Part shown: piece by piece, positions 46,226 through 54,598 of the stretch
Position numbering within the stretch: position 1 is the stretch's first letter
Layout: each line of letters begins with the position of its first letter
Assembly: GCA_012522855.1 (NCBI GenBank)
Contig: JAAYJQ010000010.1
Span: 100,811-164,810, forward strand
DNA from: Bacteroidales bacterium
GTDB taxonomy: Bacteria > Bacteroidota > Bacteroidia > Bacteroidales > UBA932
DNA length: 64,000 nt
Direction of reading: 5' to 3'
The notes under the pieces: generated by a model
Seen by the model: only the letters and a program-made list of their open reading frames with translations
Databases searched by the model: none
Told to the model about the DNA's origin: nothing
Program-made: the position numbers and the translations under genes

Positions 46226-46342
46226 GTTTGCCGCTTGTGCCTCCAAGCTCGCGAGCATGTTCGCATCGCAGGCGCAACTTCCGCGAACTCCCGGCTTGGA
46301 ACGTTCCGGAGGATTTCTACAAACCACGGCCACACCAACCCC

Positions 46343-46450
46343 GCCTGCAGATAGTTGCAGGGCATATTCCCGTGGCAAATATCCCTTTTAAATGCCCATC
46401 TTGCCACGGCGATCGTGCCTGCAGGCCTCTACAGGGCATGACCCCGTGGC
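46343..46450 (+). repeat. Two imperfect 34-nt direct repeats in a gene-free region
   Basis: GCCTGCAGATAGTTGCAGGG... (46343-46376) recurs as GCCTGCAGGCCTCTACAGGG... (46417-46450), and both end in CCCGTGGC. The copies are 74 nt apart. Each can pair internally through CTGCA/TGCAG-type arms. The surrounding 46226-46526 holds no supported gene. Confidence 0.55.
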
Positions 46451-46526
46451 CGTGCTTCGCAAGGACGCGGTTGTAGGCGGCGGGGATGAGGGAAAGAAAA
46501 TTCGATGCTTTACACTTGCTCCATGC

Positions 46527-47165
46527 TCAGCGAGCTTCTTTTCCGAATTGCGTCGAATCCACTTGGATCAGTCTCCCGTCGACTCTTCTCCATGTCAGCT
46601 TGTATGAATCGAACACACTCCCGTGGGCACCGGTAGTGAGTTGTTTCTTCTGCTTGTCGTAGGAAAAGAATGGGCTGTTGTCCAGTTCTTTGTAGGGTCT
46701 TCCTGTCATCAGGACAGCAGATCCGTTCTTTATCTCGTAGACATCGTAGCTGTTATAACCTCTTTGTCCGTTCAGATAATTGGTGAAGATGAGCTCATCC
46801 GTCCCGTCGAAGTCGATGTCGATGAAAAAAAATGGCGACATTTCAGATAAGATTTCTTCCTGAAGCTTCGGGACATAATCTACATGCATCGTACCCCTGC
46901 TTTTCATTTTTCCGTTCCGGTAGATCGACGGGTCGCTGAACCGTTCCTTGAAAATCTCGAATGATCCCTTCTTGCCGGAGAACCGGATCGTGGCAGGTCC
47001 CCATTCCCCGTCCCCATAGCCTTTCCACTCAGCGGTCACGGAATAGCCGTTGACAGTCTGGTTGTAAATCAGTTTGACGTTGAAGTCATAGACCTTCGGC
47101 TGATTTTGTGTCGTATAAACGGCGAAGGAGATAATGACTAATATTTGTGAAACAAAATATTTCAT
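46527..47165 (-). CDS. Exported hypothetical protein with FG-GAP/VCBS-like motif
   Basis: 212 residues with an N-terminal hydrophobic signal (YFVSQILVIISFAVYT). The middle contains FIDIDFDGTDELIFTNY, a calcium-loop-like pattern found in XAC2610/VCBS-type proteins. No catalytic motif is seen. It is transcribed divergently from the WYL regulator. A minus-strand TATCTTTG at 47204-47197 is its likely promoter. Confidence 0.7.
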   Translation of the reverse strand: MKYFVSQILVIISFAVYTTQNQPKVYDFNVKLIYNQTVNGYSVTAEWKGYGDGEWGPATIRFSGKKGSFEIFKERFSDPSIYRNGKMKSRGTMHVDYVPKLQEEILSEMSPFFFIDIDFDGTDELIFTNYLNGQRGYNSYDVYEIKNGSAVLMTGRPYKELDNSPFFSYDKQKKQLTTGAHGSVFDSYKLTWRRVDGRLIQVDSTQFGKEAR

Positions 47166-47222
47166 AGTAAATCTGCCGGGATTCCTTACTTCGTTACAAA
47201 GATAACAATCTCATAGCGAAGG

Positions 47223-47256
47223 GTATTTTCGCAGTGTTTGGAGATAATGAAAATAC
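47223..47256. promoter_or_regulatory. Inverted repeat upstream of the WYL regulator
   Basis: GTATTTTC (47223-47230) and GAAAATAC (47249-47256) form 8-bp arms with an 18-nt spacer. The adjoining TTCGCA and TTGCGAA add partial symmetry. It lies about 50-80 nt before the regulator start at 47304 and is a candidate autoregulatory site. Confidence 0.4.
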
Positions 47257-47303
47257 TTGCGAAATTTACAAACGCAAACCGAAATTGCAATAGATCCCTT
47301 CCC

Positions 47304-48398
47304 ATGCCTGCGAACAAAAATGCGGTAATCCGCTACAAACACCTCGACGAACTGCTGTCAGACAGGCATCACCTGTACAGCAGAGCAGAACTTATGGCAA
47401 AAGTCAATGCCAAGCTTGCCTCCGATGGCTATTCCACCGTGACGAAACGCACGATTGAATATGACCTTCTCGCCTTGACGGAAATATTTGGGGTCGAGTA
47501 CGATGACAATCGTGTAGAGAACTACATTCGGTATGAGGACCCCGCCTTTTCCATATTCACGAAAGAACTCACCGAAGATGAACGCGTGCTTTTGAAATCG
47601 GTATTGGACACGGTCGGCCAGTTTAAGGGGCTGCCGAATTTCGAGTGGCTGGAACAATTGAAGGAAAAGCTCGAGCACGGGGAAAGGACCGCTTTTGAAC
47701 GAGGCGCGGGGGAAATGCCAGTCCAACGCAAGATCATCGAGTTCAGCAACAATCCCCACTACGTCATCGATTCAAACATTTTTGCGACCCTCTTTTCCGC
47801 CATCGCACACAAGCAGGCGCTACGACTGACTTATCAGAAGTTCGATGCCGAGACGCCGAAGACCTTTCTGGTTTCTCCTTACCGGCTCAAGGAATTCAAC
47901 AATCGCTGGTTCCTGGTCTGCTTGGCTGCTGACAGACACCGCTTGTACTTCCTTCCGCTTGAAAGGATCCGCGCATATGAGGTCGCGGTCTCGGAACCAT
48001 TCAAGGAATGTCCGGTGGATCTGGATGACTATTCTGGAGAAGTTATCGGAGTTACCAACCACGAAGGCAAACCGCTGGAAGAAATCATATTCGCTGTCTG
48101 TCCCGCAGTCTATCCTTATATCGCTACGAAACCTCTTCACGGCAGCCAGATTTGTCCGCCCGAAGACGAGCAGGAGCATTTGCATGCGGAATATGCAGAT
48201 GTTCCTGCGGATTGGACATTTCTATGCCTCAAAGTGAAGGTGAACCCGGAACTGATTACCTTGTTGTTCAGCTTTGCCGACGGACTTGTGGTCGTCCGCC
48301 CGGAAAGTGTCAGAAACCGGATTCTGGAGAAGATGCAAGGGATGCAGAAACGCTATCCGGAAGCCGAGGATGCGCGAAAAAAGGTTTCGCAGAAATGA
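47304..48398 (+). CDS. WYL-domain transcriptional regulator
   Basis: 364 residues from ATG 47304 (MPANKNAVIRYKHLDELL). A longer frame from 47238 uses TTG and is less likely. The N-terminal winged helix (about 10-75) is followed by the WYL domain (about 160-245: ALRLTYQKFDAETPKTFLVSP, then RWFLVCLAAD) and a C-terminal WCX-like region. WYL regulators of the BrxR/CapW type control phage-defence operons and sense nucleic acid ligands. It sits directly upstream of the retron RNA and reverse transcriptase in the same direction, so it is probably the switch for that system. Confidence 0.9.
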   Translation: MPANKNAVIRYKHLDELLSDRHHLYSRAELMAKVNAKLASDGYSTVTKRTIEYDLLALTEIFGVEYDDNRVENYIRYEDPAFSIFTKELTEDERVLLKSVLDTVGQFKGLPNFEWLEQLKEKLEHGERTAFERGAGEMPVQRKIIEFSNNPHYVIDSNIFATLFSAIAHKQALRLTYQKFDAETPKTFLVSPYRLKEFNNRWFLVCLAADRHRLYFLPLERIRAYEVAVSEPFKECPVDLDDYSGEVIGVTNHEGKPLEEIIFAVCPAVYPYIATKPLHGSQICPPEDEQEHLHAEYADVPADWTFLCLKVKVNPELITLLFSFADGLVVVRPESVRNRILEKMQGMQKRYPEAEDARKKVSQK

Positions 48399-48400
48399 AA

Positions 48401-48408
48401 TATCTTTG
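48401..48408 (+). promoter_or_regulatory. Promoter -7 element for the retron transcript
   Basis: TATCTTTG matches TAnnTTTG exactly. It begins 2 nt after the WYL stop and would start transcription near 48415, about 30 nt before the a1 arm of the retron RNA. No good -33 TTTG is seen, which could mean that an activator is needed. Confidence 0.6.
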
Positions 48409-48444
48409 CAGCGTTGAAACCGAAAAGGATTCGTTCAGAATAAT

Positions 48445-48672
48445 CGATCTTTGACACATCGGCCTATGCTTTTGATTCCCGTCCGTCATGTTTGACTGAC
48501 TTGCCTGGGCGACCAGGCGTTCAAAGGTCCATTCGTTACTCGGTGACTGCGTCACGTCATATTGCTTCGCAATTGAGAAAAATGGAACTGTTGTATTATT
48601 TTCTAAAAGGATTGGCGGAAAGACTTCGTCATTCCGTACACAAGGAAAACAGCGCCGGTGTGTCAAGGATCG
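48445..48672 (+). ncRNA. Retron msr-msd RNA (candidate)
   Basis: The 5' arm CGATCTTTGACACATCGGC (48445-48463) pairs over 19 bp with GCCGGTGTGTCAAGGATCG (48654-48672), using two G-U pairs and no mismatch. This is the a1/a2 closing stem expected of a retron non-coding RNA. Inside it are clear hairpins: GTCA/TGAC (48485-48496), GCCTGG-GCGA-CCAGGC (48503-48518), GTGAC-TGC-GTCAC (48543-48555), ATTGC-TTC-GCAAT (48561-48573) and CGGAA-A-GAC-TTC-GTC-A-TTCCG (48616-48636). The two central hairpins are enclosed by TCCATT/AATGGA. It lies 32 nt upstream of the reverse transcriptase start, the usual retron layout. The msr/msd boundary and branching G were not resolved. Confidence 0.8.
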
Positions 48673-48704
48673 TTTTTTAAGAGAAGATCCGATTATTGCC
48701 TGAA

Positions 48705-50216
48705 ATGAATAGACAAGAAATAATTGCAGCAACCGCGAAACTGGAAACGCGATACGACTTGCTGATCTTGCTCAACAGGATCAAGGTGGATGAGCTGGGC
48801 GAGAAGGCGCACCCGTTCACCATCCGGCAACTCAACCATTTCTGTCATCCTCATAGGAACACCTGTTCTTATAAGGTCTTTACGATTCCGAAGAAATCCG
48901 GCGGTTTCAGAACGATATCTGCTCCCGGTCGCTTGCTGCTGTCGCTTTTGACCTACACGAACCGGATTTTCCAGGCGGTTTACGAAGCTCCCTCCTGCAC
49001 AGTAGGTTTCGTGCCGGGTAGGTCGGTGGTAGATAATGCGAAAATGCATGTCGGGAGGGACTATGTTTTCAACACGGATCTTCAGGACTTTTTCCCGAGC
49101 ATTACACAAGCACGGGTGTGGGCGACGTTGCAGCTCCCTCCTTTTTCTTTCAACAAAACAATCGCCAACGCCCTTGCGGGGCTCTGCTGTAGCGAAATTT
49201 TGATCAACGGGGAGATTCGTAACGCGCTTCCGCAAGGGGCTCCCACCTCTCCGGTCTTGACGAATATCATTTGTCAAAAACTGGATCGTCGCCTGACCGG
49301 ACTGGCGAAGCGGTTTCACGTGCACTACTCCCGTTATGCCGATGATATCACCTTCAGCAGCGACCATGATGTGTATCAGGAAGGCGGACCCTTCTTGACG
49401 GAATTGAAGCGTATTATCGGAGAGCAGCATTTCACGATCAACGAGTCGAAGACGCGGGTTCAAAAGAAAGGGGCAAGACAGGAAGTGACCGGACTTGTCG
49501 TCAGTGATAAGGTCAATGTGACCCGCGAATATGTCCGGGGCTTGGACAGCCTGCTTTACATTTGGGAACGGTATGGGAGAAAGGAGGCGGTCTCAAGTTT
49601 TCTAAGACACTATACAGCAAAACATAATCTCAAGAAGCAGGTGCCCTCTATGGAACGTGTCCTGCGCGGACGATTGATGTACATGCGGATGGTCAAGGGC
49701 GAAGATGATCCGGTTTGGCGTCGGTTGCAGCGAAAGTTCAATGGGCTTTCAGAAAGAGAGACTTTTCCCGGGAATGATGTCAAATACGAAGCATCCTATC
49801 GGATCGAAGAATTCGAGCAAGCCATCGGAACCAAGGTGGAATTTTTGAGTAGCGGAACCGAGTCTTCGACGAGCCGGCCTTCAAACGCCCAGCCACAGGC
49901 TGTCTTCTCTTTACACGGAATCATTCGATCGATCTATCTGAGCAAGTATTGCAAAACACGGTTGGAGAAGGTGCTCGATTCCGGATCCGAAGAAGAAATG
50001 GACAAGTTCCGGAAGCAGTGTATCATTTCCCTCTGCCACCGTGCAGATGATCCAGACTATCACTTCTGGCTCATTCACAGACCGGGTCGGGTGCGCTCCT
50101 CTGTTACCGTTTTGGAAATTCTGGGGGCTGATGAAGTGTTTCACAGTGCAGAATCAGCTGCAAAAGACATCCTGAACAAGTTGATTGACTCGAATTTTGA
50201 TTTAAGCGTTTTGTAA
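48705..50216 (+). CDS. Retron reverse transcriptase with long C-terminal extension
   Basis: 503 residues from ATG 48705. An in-frame TTG at 48696 is the alternative. Palm motifs are intact: PKKSGGFRTISAP, FNTDLQDFFPSI, PQGAPTSPVLTN and the catalytic YADD at 211-214. Both retron-specific motifs are present: NAxxH as NAKMH (111-115) and VTG at 261-263. Typical retron RTs end near residue 320. This one continues for about 180 residues, with a region from about 395 (VFSLHGIIRSIYLSKYCKTR) that I cannot assign. The enzyme should copy the upstream RNA into multicopy single-stranded DNA. It is followed after 4 nt by the HEPN-like gene. Confidence 0.95.
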   Translation: MNRQEIIAATAKLETRYDLLILLNRIKVDELGEKAHPFTIRQLNHFCHPHRNTCSYKVFTIPKKSGGFRTISAPGRLLLSLLTYTNRIFQAVYEAPSCTVGFVPGRSVVDNAKMHVGRDYVFNTDLQDFFPSITQARVWATLQLPPFSFNKTIANALAGLCCSEILINGEIRNALPQGAPTSPVLTNIICQKLDRRLTGLAKRFHVHYSRYADDITFSSDHDVYQEGGPFLTELKRIIGEQHFTINESKTRVQKKGARQEVTGLVVSDKVNVTREYVRGLDSLLYIWERYGRKEAVSSFLRHYTAKHNLKKQVPSMERVLRGRLMYMRMVKGEDDPVWRRLQRKFNGLSERETFPGNDVKYEASYRIEEFEQAIGTKVEFLSSGTESSTSRPSNAQPQAVFSLHGIIRSIYLSKYCKTRLEKVLDSGSEEEMDKFRKQCIISLCHRADDPDYHFWLIHRPGRVRSSVTVLEILGADEVFHSAESAAKDILNKLIDSNFDLSVL

Positions 50217-50220
50217 TATT

Positions 50221-51039
50221 ATGTCACTTGATAAAAATAAATTGAATAAGTTACTGGACTTCATCGATAGTATCGCTCTGGATCCGGGCAACCAATGGTT
50301 TATTGACAAACTTGTAGCAAAGTATGCCCCTTCTTTTCATTCAGACCCCAAAGATATCATGCGGATCGAAAAATATCTTGGATTGGATTATGCTTTGGAC
50401 ACCTGGGACTCTACTGCGAACTATTCTTTCGTGGAAGACGAGACGCTCCGGAACCAGTTGATTTCCGACAACCGTGAAATGTTGCGATACCGGTTCGGGA
50501 CCCGTTCGCACCGGGTCGATTTTTTCGAAGTCTGCCGCTACGCTTTGCTACAGATGGAGTTGATGCTCAACTATTATTTTGATAGAACGTGCGTCGACAT
50601 CGAAGAACTGAAGGAACGCATTCAAGGCGCAAACCCAAAACTGGAAACCAGTAACTGGTCCTCTGTCGATGCTATCCCTTTTTTCGCAAAGTTGAGCACC
50701 CTAGTTTCAGAACAAAAAATTACCCCGAAATTGAAGAATACGGTTGAGAACATCCGGAAAGCCAGAAATCACCAAAGCCACAGAGGGACGGATGCGAACA
50801 TCGTTGACATCGAGGCCTATCAACAAGGTCTTCTCTCGCAAGGATTGCGGATTGCGGAAGATGGAGATATCGATTGGAAAGCAGCCGTTGCAAACAAAGA
50901 TACGAATGGCACCTATACAGCAATCCGGCAATCGCCGGACTATTACAAGTTCAAATTCTCACTCTTTCTAGAAAAACAGCCGTTTGACAAAGTAATCCGA
51001 GCTGTTTCCGAACTGTCCACCATTTTAAGCAATGAATAA
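50221..51039 (+). CDS. HEPN-like protein, probable retron effector
   Basis: 272 residues, mostly helical, no signal peptide. Residues 182-187 read RNHQSH, an Rx4H arrangement inside NIRKARNHQSHRG, which fits the catalytic motif of HEPN ribonucleases (Rx4-6H). Preceding helices (FEVCRYALLQMELMLNYYF) resemble the HEPN helical bundle. HEPN nucleases are frequent toxins in defence and toxin-antitoxin systems. It lies between the reverse transcriptase (4-nt gap) and the propeller protein (8-nt overlap), so it is probably the toxic arm of the retron. Family assignment rests on the motif and fold pattern, not on a database match. Confidence 0.7.
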   Translation: MSLDKNKLNKLLDFIDSIALDPGNQWFIDKLVAKYAPSFHSDPKDIMRIEKYLGLDYALDTWDSTANYSFVEDETLRNQLISDNREMLRYRFGTRSHRVDFFEVCRYALLQMELMLNYYFDRTCVDIEELKERIQGANPKLETSNWSSVDAIPFFAKLSTLVSEQKITPKLKNTVENIRKARNHQSHRGTDANIVDIEAYQQGLLSQGLRIAEDGDIDWKAAVANKDTNGTYTAIRQSPDYYKFKFSLFLEKQPFDKVIRAVSELSTILSNE

Positions 51040-53875
51040 TACGATGTTATTCCAAATCCATCCACAAAGAGCTTATTTGAATTCAGATGTTGTTATCACG
51101 AACTCTAGCGGTGAAACGATAGTTGTGCTTGATTCAACCACAGGAGTTGAATATTCGGTCACGCATGGTCAACCGAAATCAGTCAGACTCGCTGCTGGCG
51201 AACATCGTTTCCAATCCATAGTTAACGGGAGCTATGTCGAGAAGACCATTGTTGTGGAAGACGCAATCAAGGTAGGAGGTAGCCGGCTGAAACGAGGTTA
51301 TATTTTCGATGAGTCGCCCTATGCTGTAATTGTAAAACGGGACCGGACATTTTTCTATCATAGAGTCACCCAAGAGACCTTCGTGGAATTCGGGATAACG
51401 CCGGACGAGGTTATCTGCCTGAACGAGACGCACTTATTGTTTAGAACCAATTCTAGTTATTCTATTCTCTGCACCTCGGACTTCCGCTTTGCAGCAGAAC
51501 ATGACAATTCAGAGGTGTTGTTTAGAAACAAAGTTGCTGTGGTATTCAAGACAGAGACTGGAATGTCGATTTTCAACCTCAAATCACATGAAAAGGTAGA
51601 AATAGAGAATCGTGATACGATTATCGACGACGAAATGGAATGTATTTATAGCTATATCACTTCTGAAGACAGAATTACTTCGTTCTCCCTTTCTGAACAG
51701 AATTTTGGAACGAAAATGAGCGATAATAATTCATATTTGAGAAGTTCTCAAAAGGTTACCTTGTTTGGAAAGCATTCAGCTGTAATGCTATATTATCGGA
51801 AAGTGTTGGTTTATGATCTACGTAGCAAACAATCGCACTTTGTTTATGATGGAATCGCTCCAATCTCTTCACTGCAAGGAAGTAATACTTATGATTCTGA
51901 AGAGTTGAATTTATTTGAAAGGTTCGAAGAACTTAAGCATCTTGTCCGTTTGTCTATGGATGTCTATGAAGCCGGGGATCGTTATTTAAGTGTTCTGTCC
52001 GAGTGGCATTACGTTAGAACAGAGGGCAAGAGGCGATCATATCCGATTTATCATTTCCGGGACAGCGAATCGAATACAACCTATATGGTCGATAATAATG
52101 CAAATATTATTGATTGTAATGGGTTGGTATTCATTAACTGTTGGAATCAAGGTTGTTTTGTTTTTACAAAGGATGGGCTTGTTCGTCTTGAAGATGGAAG
52201 TTTGCTCAGATCCAAAGTAAGTGATTCAATCGTAGTGAGCCGACAGGACAATGCGGTGCGTATCTATTGCAAAGCAGGAAGTGCTGTTTTCTCTTCGGAT
52301 CTGGAAACTGAATTATTTGGATGTACGGGCTTTGTGTACGATAAGAGAAACAGTATATTAATCAACCCATGCCACTCAGTGGAATACCGACTGCCTAATG
52401 CTTCGCAGGCATCCTTAAGTTGCACAAGTCGTTATGTGCCTGTTGAACATGGAGAAATCGGAGACAGAATCGTAGCATGCAATGGTTTGGATGTCCGGCT
52501 TAATCATAAAATCCAAGATTTGATATGCCTTTCTGAATCAGGCAAGTGCGGACTGTTCATGCAAAACGGTAAAATCAATTATGCAGAGACCGCTGATGAA
52601 GGTTCAGATACTGCATTTGCCGACAAAGTCGTCGATATCCTGCAAAACTTTGATCAAGACCACTGTTCGAATGCTATATTAAGCGTTGACAGTCGCCATA
52701 TGTTGCTGAACAAGAACGGGAAGCAAATCCTGATGGATCTCATTGAGGGGGTAGAAACAGAATTTTCTTCGGAACGCTTTACTAACTACTTATCTACGGG
52801 ATATCGGCCCATGCTCGATTTTGACTCCGCCCGCAAGCCGGTATTGATCGACCCGATAACTTTGCAACCCTGCCAAGGCGCAAATTTGTCCCGGTATCGC
52901 TTTTCCAGTCCGGACGGCAACATCTATGCTGAAACCACTCAAGGCGATATTGAGTACTTCGATCCGCTGAACAATAGAATATTGACCAGCGAAGACTATA
53001 AACTTGCGATCAAAGAGTATCGCCTCTCTCCCGAAGCCAGTGACAACGTCTGCTCGTATTTCAGAGCGCACGAAGCTGCAATACGCGCGCTTGCGCATCG
53101 GGAATATGGTGAAAGCGATATTGATGAGGACCGTCTGAGATACGAGTCTCATTTTGTAGACAAATATGTTGTGGGACGAAGAGAGTATGTGACGGTCTTC
53201 AGATACGGTCAACCGATCCATATCCTGATCGGTCGGCCGTTATGGTTCCTGAATTATGTGAGTTTTTCATTTGACGGCCGATACGTCTATCTCGTCGGGC
53301 GATATCCGGATGAAACATACAGCTTCAAAACGCATAAGCAGATAATCGGACTCGCCATGATTTACGACATGGACAGGTTGACGGAAGTCTTTCGAGAGGA
53401 GAACACGTATGCCGTCTGGCTGGGTCTTTTCAACAAATACGGAGACTCTGCCATGTACACAAGTAATCCACATGTCTATTTTATTTCGCACGGGAGTCAG
53501 AATGAGGTTATAATAATTCCAGACAAGAGTTTCTTGACATTCAGCCCCTCGGGACGTTATTTTGCCCTATCTTGTCAGGGCTATGTCCGTTCGAAAGGCT
53601 TCATAGAAGGAGGTCATGTTCCTTCCTGCGATGTCTATATTCATGAGTCTGCAAACCCAGTTGAGGAAATCGCCCATTTCAAAGATCATGGTGATCAAAT
53701 GGAGGGAGTAGCCGATCGTGCGAATTCGGTCGCCTCGGTTTCCTTTTCATTGAACGATGACAAGCTATTGAGTGTTAGCAAGGATGGCGTAGTTGTTGTT
53801 CGAAATTTACATCTTGTTCGCAATGCAGAGAAGAGCGCTGAAGTGGACAGTAATTATAACATTTCGGCGGATTGA
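51032..53875 (+). CDS. Large beta-propeller (WD40-like) protein of the retron operon
   Basis: 947 residues, beta-rich throughout, with many short strand-turn-strand units. The clearest repeat is near the C-terminus (SVASVSFSLNDDKLLSVSKDGVVVVRNL), a WD40-type blade. Another is YVSFSFDGRYVYLVGR near residue 745. The first 90 residues look like a separate beta-sandwich. No catalytic motif or membrane segment is seen. The start overlaps the HEPN-like gene by 8 nt, indicating coupled translation. Likely roles are sensing of a phage component or holding the complex in check. Both are inference. Confidence 0.75.
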   Translation: MNNTMLFQIHPQRAYLNSDVVITNSSGETIVVLDSTTGVEYSVTHGQPKSVRLAAGEHRFQSIVNGSYVEKTIVVEDAIKVGGSRLKRGYIFDESPYAVIVKRDRTFFYHRVTQETFVEFGITPDEVICLNETHLLFRTNSSYSILCTSDFRFAAEHDNSEVLFRNKVAVVFKTETGMSIFNLKSHEKVEIENRDTIIDDEMECIYSYITSEDRITSFSLSEQNFGTKMSDNNSYLRSSQKVTLFGKHSAVMLYYRKVLVYDLRSKQSHFVYDGIAPISSLQGSNTYDSEELNLFERFEELKHLVRLSMDVYEAGDRYLSVLSEWHYVRTEGKRRSYPIYHFRDSESNTTYMVDNNANIIDCNGLVFINCWNQGCFVFTKDGLVRLEDGSLLRSKVSDSIVVSRQDNAVRIYCKAGSAVFSSDLETELFGCTGFVYDKRNSILINPCHSVEYRLPNASQASLSCTSRYVPVEHGEIGDRIVACNGLDVRLNHKIQDLICLSESGKCGLFMQNGKINYAETADEGSDTAFADKVVDILQNFDQDHCSNAILSVDSRHMLLNKNGKQILMDLIEGVETEFSSERFTNYLSTGYRPMLDFDSARKPVLIDPITLQPCQGANLSRYRFSSPDGNIYAETTQGDIEYFDPLNNRILTSEDYKLAIKEYRLSPEASDNVCSYFRAHEAAIRALAHREYGESDIDEDRLRYESHFVDKYVVGRREYVTVFRYGQPIHILIGRPLWFLNYVSFSFDGRYVYLVGRYPDETYSFKTHKQIIGLAMIYDMDRLTEVFREENTYAVWLGLFNKYGDSAMYTSNPHVYFISHGSQNEVIIIPDKSFLTFSPSGRYFALSCQGYVRSKGFIEGGHVPSCDVYIHESANPVEEIAHFKDHGDQMEGVADRANSVASVSFSLNDDKLLSVSKDGVVVVRNLHLVRNAEKSAEVDSNYNISAD

Positions 53876-53920
53876 CCATTGTCTGGGTCTTTATTGTTTT
53901 TCGGGGGTTCAGAAAATGGT

Positions 53921-54166
53921 TTAGTGATTCCATCCTCCCGTTGCATCAAAAAAGAACCAGATATCCCCATATACGTGTCTGTAAGGCCGTTTGAAACATT
54001 TTTCCGTTCTTTCCGTATAATATGTCCGACCTGACCAAGTCGGTCCACCGATGATTCCCTCGGTGCTCTCGAAACAGATCTTCCCGCGAAAATACACTTC
54101 GTGCCCTGTACCGATCTTTGCATCGATAGAAACCACTAGAATGGACAATCTGAAAACAAACCACAT
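53921..54166 (-). CDS. Small hypothetical protein, uncertain
   Basis: An 81-codon frame opposite the end of the retron operon. The product begins with a hydrophobic stretch (MWFVFRLSILVVS) and contains a plausible protein-like sequence (GTGHEVYFRGKICFESTEG). No promoter or ribosome-binding site stands out. The 53876-54191 interval has no other candidate gene. It may be a real small secreted protein or chance. Confidence 0.35.
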   Translation of the reverse strand: MWFVFRLSILVVSIDAKIGTGHEVYFRGKICFESTEGIIGGPTWSGRTYYTERTEKCFKRPYRHVYGDIWFFFDATGGWNH

Positions 54167-54191
54167 TTAATGAATTAAAAAACCCATAAGC

Positions 54192-54551
54192 ATGAGAGTA
54201 TTCAATCTGAAATTCAACAAAGAATCCAATGGCTGCTGGTACATCGACCTGCCCTGCTGGCCGTTCGCACACCACAACTTGATGATGGTCGCCGGAGCGG
54301 ACCTGCTCTGCGAGTACGTATCCGAAGTGCAGCGCTCACCGGGGCATTGCGAGGTGCGTGTAACAGTCAAAGACAATCGCCTCGACGGCCGGGCCCCCGA
54401 CATCTGCCTGCGCAGGACCGAAAAGGGTTACGGCGCCACTTACAAGATCATTGGCGCGCCCGTGGAGCAATGCTGGCTCTGCCCCGTGACCCTGTTCGTG
54501 CTGGGACGGTACCCGAACAAGATCAATATCTATCTGGAGCGAAACTCGTAG
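54192..54551 (+). CDS. Small protein, possibly DUF6717 type
   Basis: 119 residues, no signal peptide. The sequence NGCWYIDLPCWPFAHHNLMMVAGADLLCEYV recalls the DUF6717 pattern (a WYIDLP motif and MVAGAD), a small Bacteroidota family of unknown function. It is GC-rich, unlike the AT-rich genes directly after it, so the two have different histories. Confidence 0.6.
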   Translation: MRVFNLKFNKESNGCWYIDLPCWPFAHHNLMMVAGADLLCEYVSEVQRSPGHCEVRVTVKDNRLDGRAPDICLRRTEKGYGATYKIIGAPVEQCWLCPVTLFVLGRYPNKINIYLERNS

Positions 54552-54598
54552 AACCTTTCATCAACACGAATCCTGTTATCTATTTAAAAATTATCATT

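Noticed and set aside
48705..50216. Group II intron or diversity-generating retroelement as the RT type
   Set aside because: There is no maturase or intron domain V, no template/variable repeat pair, and the NAxxH and VTG motifs plus a1/a2 RNA favour a retron.
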